Positions 31,723 to 35,070 of a DNA stretch of 35,070 nt are shown here, piece after piece. Position numbers and translations under genes: made by a program. The stretch's first letter is position 1. Each line of letters opens with the position of its first letter. The stretch comes from DATHSY01 sp046729855 (GTDB lineage: Bacteria > Actinomycetota > UBA4738 > HRBIN12). The notes beneath the pieces are model-generated. The model made no database searches. It saw only the letters and a list, made by a program, of their open reading frames with translations, and had not been told where the DNA came from. The stretch is from the NCBI GenBank assembly GCA_046729855.1, contig JBKPHM010000056.1:1-35070 (forward strand). The letters are read 5' to 3'.

Positions 31723-32520
31723 GTGGGTGCAGACTCCAGGATCCGGGAGCTCGAGCGGTGGTTCGAGCCGTTCGAGGGGGTAGTCGTCGCGTATTCCGGC
31801 GGCATCGACTCGACGCTGGTCGCGACCATGGCTTCCCGGGCGCTTGGGGAGCGGGCCCTCGCGGTGACGGCCGTGTCTGCGTCGCTCGCACCCGGTGAGG
31901 CCGAAGGTGCTCGTGACCTCGCCGCGCAGCTCGGGATCCGGCACAGGATGGTTCGGACGCGGGAGGTCGAGAGGCCGGAGTACCTCGCGAACGGGCTGGA
32001 CCGCTGTTACCACTGCAAGACCGAGCTGTACGACGTGCTGGCCACGATCGCCGCCGACGCCGCGGCGAACACGGTCGCATCGGGGGCGAACGTCGATGAC
32101 CTGGGTGACTACCGGCCCGGGCTGAGGGCGGCCGAGGAGCACGGCGTTCGGCATCCGCTCGTCGAGGTGGGATTCTCCAAGCGCGACGTGCGGGAAGCGG
32201 CCCGAGTGCTGGGCGTCCCGACGTGGGACAAGCCGGCGTCGGCGTGCCTGTCCTCGAGGTTCGCGTACGGGGTGACGATCTCGGTGGAGGAACTGTCGAA
32301 GGTCGGTCGAGCGGAACGCGTCCTCAAGGACCTGGGCTTCCGCCAGTGCCGCGTCCGCGTCCACGGCGACGTGGTTCGCATCGAGGTCGAGCCGGACGAG
32401 CTTGCCCGACTCTCACGACCGGAGACCCGCGAGACTGTCGTCGCCACGCTGAAGCGGCTCGGGTACCGCTATGTGACACTCGACCTCGAAGGCTTCCGGT
32501 CGGGAAGCATGAATCCGTGA
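31723..32520 (+). CDS. larE: LarE-like ATP-dependent sulfur transferase (PP-loop)
   Basis: 265 aa. LarE adenylates and thiolates a nicotinic-acid-derived cofactor (nickel-pincer nucleotide) for lactate racemase-type enzymes. The PP-loop SGGIDST is at residues 25-31. Three Cys are placed as in cluster-binding LarE: Cys95 and Cys98 in RCYHCK, and Cys175 in DKPASACLSSRF, the position of the sacrificial Cys (Cys176) of Lactobacillus LarE. CxxC plus the third Cys suggests a [4Fe-4S] type that could act catalytically with sulfide rather than destroy its Cys; this is inference from known homologues. No larB, larC or larA is nearby. GTG 31723 was chosen over GTG 31684 because GGGAG lies about 11 bases upstream and the fold begins soon after. 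Its stop overlaps the NIL gene. Confidence 0.88.
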   Translation: MGADSRIRELERWFEPFEGVVVAYSGGIDSTLVATMASRALGERALAVTAVSASLAPGEAEGARDLAAQLGIRHRMVRTREVERPEYLANGLDRCYHCKTELYDVLATIAADAAANTVASGANVDDLGDYRPGLRAAEEHGVRHPLVEVGFSKRDVREAARVLGVPTWDKPASACLSSRFAYGVTISVEELSKVGRAERVLKDLGFRQCRVRVHGDVVRIEVEPDELARLSRPETRETVVATLKRLGYRYVTLDLEGFRSGSMNP

Positions 32521-32744
32521 GCAAGCGCCGGCTTCACCTGACGTTTCCCGAGCACCTGATCGACGAGCCCGTGATCCACCGCCTTGGCAAGGACTTCGAC
32601 CTCGTGACGAACATTCGGCGGGCCAACGTGGACGAGCGCTTCGCGTGGGTGATCCTGGAGGTCGACGGGGAGTCGGACGTCGTGGAAGACGCCGTCCGGT
32701 GGTTGACCGACCAGGGCGTGGAGGTCGACAGGATCGAGGACTGA
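32517..32744 (+). CDS. Stand-alone NIL-domain protein
   Basis: 75 aa forming one NIL (ferredoxin-like) domain: KRRLHLTFPEHLIDEPVIHR, then DLVTNIRRANV, and VILEVDGESDVVEDAVRWL ending GVEVDRIED. NIL domains are known as the regulatory C-terminus of methionine ABC-transporter ATPases and in proteins for sulfide-based homocysteine synthesis. There is no Cys, so it would bind rather than carry sulfur. GTG overlaps the LarE stop (GTGA), which indicates translational coupling and a shared job. Confidence 0.88.
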   Translation: MSKRRLHLTFPEHLIDEPVIHRLGKDFDLVTNIRRANVDERFAWVILEVDGESDVVEDAVRWLTDQGVEVDRIED

Positions 32745-32745
32745 C

Positions 32746-33147
32746 GTGCTCGAAGAGCGCATCAGGATCAGGTGGCGCGATATGGACGCCTACGGGCACG
32801 TGAACAACGCCGTCTACCTCACATACCTGGAGGAGGCGCGCGATCGATGGGTCGAGAAGGTGCTCGGTCCCATCACCGACACGTGGCATCTCGTGCTGGC
32901 GAGGGTCGCGATCGACTTTCGCAGCGAGCTCACCCAAGACGACGAGGAGATCGTCGTGCGCTGCCGGCTGGACTCGATCGGTCGGGCGAGCATGCGGACG
33001 CGCGAGGAGATCGTGAAGCCGGACGGCGTAGTCTCGGCCGAGGCGGAGTCTGTCATCGTCCCTCGTGACCCGGATACCGGCCGATCGCGTCCGCTGACGG
33101 ACGACGAGCGAGCGGCGCTCGAACAGGAACTCGGGTCGGCCGAATAG
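32746..33147 (+). CDS. 4HBT-type hot-dog acyl-CoA thioesterase
   Basis: 133 aa. The 4-hydroxybenzoyl-CoA thioesterase signature is complete: RWRDMDAYGHVNNAVYLTYLEEAR, where the Asp is the catalytic residue and HVNN is the family mark. VARVAIDFRSEL and VVRCRLDSIGRASMRTREEI form the sheet. Usually hydrolyses acyl-CoA; the substrate cannot be told. GTG 32746 is one base after the NIL stop, so it is the third gene of the larE unit; whether it is functionally related is open. It converges with the NlpC/P60 gene with a 12-bp gap. Confidence 0.9.
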   Translation: MLEERIRIRWRDMDAYGHVNNAVYLTYLEEARDRWVEKVLGPITDTWHLVLARVAIDFRSELTQDDEEIVVRCRLDSIGRASMRTREEIVKPDGVVSAEAESVIVPRDPDTGRSRPLTDDERAALEQELGSAE

Positions 33148-33159
33148 GCGTGCTCACGT

Positions 33160-34443
33160 CTACGTCGTCGGGATGATGCGGCGGGCGCGCACGAATTGAT
33201 CGCGGTACCAGCCGTCGCCGACCCACATGATCGTCGTGCCACCGTGTCCGCTCGATGAGTCGATCGCCCATCCGTTGCCGATATAGGTGTCGACGTGGTC
33301 CACGCGGCCGTCGTGATCGCCGTCGTAGAACAGCAGGTCGCCGGCGCGGATCTCGTCCCAGGCGAGTCGCGGCCTGGCCGTCGACATGTCGGCGGACGTG
33401 CGCTCTGGCAGCGGCCATCCCGCGTACGGTCGGGGCGGCACGTTGCTCCACGTCTGTGTCGCGGACTTCATCACCCACCAGGTGAGGCCCGAGCAGTCGA
33501 ACCCGCCGACCGGCTGCGAGCCGCAGCAGTAGCCCTGTCCGGTCGCCGTGTGCCACTCGCCGCCCCAGACGTACGGGTATCCGACGTACTCGATGGCCCA
33601 CTGCACGATCGGCAGCTTGCGCGGGCCGAGGTTCGGCAGCTCGACATTCGCGTACGGCGACAGGTAGGAGCGCATCCACGTCGGCATCGTGGCGGCCCGG
33701 TACAGCGACCACGCGACCTCCGAGCGTGGGAGCGGCGTCGAGGGCAGGACGTCCAGCGACTCGTCGCGGTGGTTGTAGCGGAAGCCGGCCCGCATCCCGA
33801 TCAACATCGGACCGAACCCGTCCCACACCGCGAACGTGGTGCCATCCCGCAAGTGGAGCGCCTCCGCGGACCTCGCCAGCCCGCCGAGCCCGACCGCTTG
33901 AACGAGCGCTCGGTGCACGTCGACCGTCGAGACGGTTCCCGTCGGTGCGAAGGAGCCATCGCTCGCGGTCCGGAGCCATCCGAGCTTCACGGCGATGTTC
34001 GCGAACCGAAAGAACGGATCGGTCTCTGGGACGTCGGGGAACGTGATCGATGGGTCCGTCGCCTCGGCGGGGGCGAATGCGCGGACGAGCGCCCGCGCGA
34101 AGAGGCGGCGCGTCTCCAACCGGTTGGGCCGGAATGGGAAGGTGCCGTCCTCGTTGGCGCCGAAGTCGCGCATCCAACGGTGCGTGCCGGCGACATGGTC
34201 GATCGCGTCCCTCGCCCAGTGGCCATTCGGGACGTCCGACCACACCACGGCGTCGCCTGCGCGGGCGAGCGGCGCACGTGGGAGTGGCACGGCGGGCATG
34301 CCGGAGCCGGGCTCGCCGAGCGCGCGGTCGGGCCCGAGGGACGGACCGGCGCCCGCGGAGCCTCCCTGGACGCCCACGACGAGCGCGGAGGCGGTCATGC
34401 AGAGCGCCGCGAACAGACGCCGCAGGGGCCGCGACGGTGACAT
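33160..34443 (-). CDS. Secreted SLH-domain and NlpC/P60 peptidoglycan peptidase
   Basis: 427 aa. A signal peptide covers about residues 1-32 (PLRRLFAALCMTASALVVGV core). Two S-layer-homology-like repeats follow (SDVPNGHWARDAIDHVAGTH and FPDVPETDPFFRFANIAVKL regions, about residues 68-190), with a weaker third, likely anchoring the protein to the wall. The C-terminal NlpC/P60 cysteine peptidase has Cys317 in GGFDCSGLTWW and His383 in VDHVDTYIGNGWAIDSS; a further His near 399 could be the third residue. Such enzymes cleave stem peptides of peptidoglycan. An insert CCGSQPVGG next to the catalytic Cys is unusual. ATG 34443 has GAGGG about eight bases before. Divergent from the small gene at 34541 with a 97-bp gap. 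Confidence 0.87.
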   Translation of the reverse strand: MSPSRPLRRLFAALCMTASALVVGVQGGSAGAGPSLGPDRALGEPGSGMPAVPLPRAPLARAGDAVVWSDVPNGHWARDAIDHVAGTHRWMRDFGANEDGTFPFRPNRLETRRLFARALVRAFAPAEATDPSITFPDVPETDPFFRFANIAVKLGWLRTASDGSFAPTGTVSTVDVHRALVQAVGLGGLARSAEALHLRDGTTFAVWDGFGPMLIGMRAGFRYNHRDESLDVLPSTPLPRSEVAWSLYRAATMPTWMRSYLSPYANVELPNLGPRKLPIVQWAIEYVGYPYVWGGEWHTATGQGYCCGSQPVGGFDCSGLTWWVMKSATQTWSNVPPRPYAGWPLPERTSADMSTARPRLAWDEIRAGDLLFYDGDHDGRVDHVDTYIGNGWAIDSSSGHGGTTIMWVGDGWYRDQFVRARRIIPTT

Positions 34444-34540
34444 CTCTGAGCCCTCGGCCGTTCGGCCAGGCGGCTTGAGTGCGAGGTGCGGTACCCTTCG
34501 GCACCGCGCCGGAGGGCCGGCGAAGGAGGCGATCGGCGAG

Positions 34541-34735
34541 ATGTTCGCGTGGACCTATCACGACGCGACGGGCGAGGAGCTCGGCTCGTCACAAGGCTTC
34601 CCCGACGCCGACGCTGCCGAGGAGTGGATGGGGTCATGTTGGCAGGACCTGCTCGCGAACGGCGTCGAGGAGGTCGTCCTACACGACCACGCGCGCGGTG
34701 CCCAGATGTACCGGATGGGCTTGGCCGCCGAGTGA
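34541..34735 (+). CDS. Small conserved-looking acidic protein, unknown function
   Basis: 64 aa: MFAWTYHDATGEELGSSQGF, then acidic residues and DAAEEWMGSCWQDLLANGVE, ending in YRMGLAAE. The alternating strand/helix/strand pattern suggests a small alpha/beta fold; similar short proteins starting MF-W-Y-D occur in many actinobacteria, from memory, with no known role. AAGGAGG lies about 11 bases before the ATG, slightly far. A TACCCT box at 34492-34497 could be the -10, giving a leader near 40 nt. Convergent with the next gene. Confidence 0.75.
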   Translation: MFAWTYHDATGEELGSSQGFPDADAAEEWMGSCWQDLLANGVEEVVLHDHARGAQMYRMGLAAE

Positions 34736-34757
34736 GCCGCGCCGAGCCGGCTTGTCG

Positions 34758-35054
34758 TTAGTCCCGCGGCCCCTCGCCCCGCACCTTCTGGACCTGTGAC
34801 AACGCGTCTCGCAGGTCTGTCAGCCACTCCTCCTGCCGCTCCGCGATCAGCCGAACGCACCAGGAGAGCGCGTGGCTCCTGGACCGTGCGACGCCCGACT
34901 CGACCAGCGTGTCGAGGACGGCACGTTCCGGCATCCGCAGCCTCGTCATCGCCGGGATGCTCAGGGTCGTGAACAGCGTCCGCTCGTCGCCGCACCTCGC
35001 GCCCCACGACACCTTGCGGCCGAACCGGCGCTGCGCCTCGTCGGCGATCCGCAT
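34758..35054 (-). CDS. Hypothetical protein, possible ribbon-helix-helix-like C-terminal part (may be 5' truncated)
   Basis: 98 aa from the ATG at 35054, but the frame stays open to the window edge and no Shine-Dalgarno sequence precedes that ATG, so the true start may lie outside. MRIADEAQRRFGRKVSWGAR is followed by FTTLSIPAMTRLRMPERAVL and DTLVESGVARSRSHALSWCV. The last segment resembles the helix-turn-helix part of ribbon-helix-helix regulators (LVESG-ARSRSEA). This is resemblance only; a protein-protein module is equally possible. The coding potential is supported by its codon pattern and the tight convergence with the previous gene. Confidence 0.6.
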   Translation of the reverse strand: MRIADEAQRRFGRKVSWGARCGDERTLFTTLSIPAMTRLRMPERAVLDTLVESGVARSRSHALSWCVRLIAERQEEWLTDLRDALSQVQKVRGEGPRD

Positions 35055-35070
35055 GCGTCGGGCACGAGTG

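Overview
The window is strongly GC-rich. Its gene content points to an actinobacterium (Actinomycetota), probably a lineage outside the well-studied genera. The pointers are ClpC with a UVR motif, the run CarD - PIN/TRAM membrane protein - IspD - IspF - RlmB - tRNA-Thr, the very large (180-kDa class) NAD-glutamate dehydrogenase, groEL under a CIRCE operator, a DUF5679-type zinc ribbon, and frequent GTG/TTG starts. The class-level assignment is inference; a marker-gene tree would settle it. Almost all of the sequence is coding, and I see no insertion sequence, prophage, CRISPR array or rRNA.

Layout. (1) 1-5142: the 3' part of clpC, convergent with a RIO1-type kinase gene that has a structured leader containing a 19-codon ORF; next a secreted BNR/Asp-box protein. 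(2) 5298-10416: radA, then carD, a YacL-like PIN/TRAM protein, ispD, ispF, rlmB and tRNA-Thr(TGT), the last genes overlapping by a few bases. (3) 10528-14262: a secreted protein of unknown function, then a two-gene minus-strand unit (Na/Pi-type transporter and N-acyl-D-amino-acid deacylase). (4) 14468-17114: a tight operon DsrE - TusA - sulfide:quinone-reductase-like flavoprotein - TusA - DsrE2-like, closed by a 13-bp hairpin. This is the most interesting system here: a flavoprotein flanked on both sides by a persulfide carrier pair. (5) 17258-25309: a small coiled-coil protein, an orphan GAF-GAF-PAS histidine kinase divergent from the 1600-residue NAD-glutamate dehydrogenase, and a LytR_C membrane protein. 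(6) 25319-29826: trehalose-phosphate-synthase-like GT20 enzyme divergent from an Rrf2 regulator with a three-cysteine cluster, a DUF5679 zinc ribbon, and acetyl-CoA synthetase. (7) 29895-33147: CIRCE-controlled groEL, then a LarE-like sulfur transferase overlapping a stand-alone NIL-domain protein and followed by a hot-dog thioesterase. (8) 33160-35070: an SLH + NlpC/P60 secreted peptidase and two small hypothetical genes.

Two themes recur. Sulfur handling appears in the DsrE/TusA/SQR operon, the LarE + NIL pair, and perhaps the Rrf2 regulator. Envelope and stress biology appears in ClpC, GroEL, RadA, trehalose phosphate synthesis, the SLH-NlpC/P60 protein and the secreted BNR protein. Several starts lack a Shine-Dalgarno site, and two of them (radA, glutamate dehydrogenase) sit exactly 7 nt after a TACGRT -10-like box, suggesting leaderless transcripts.
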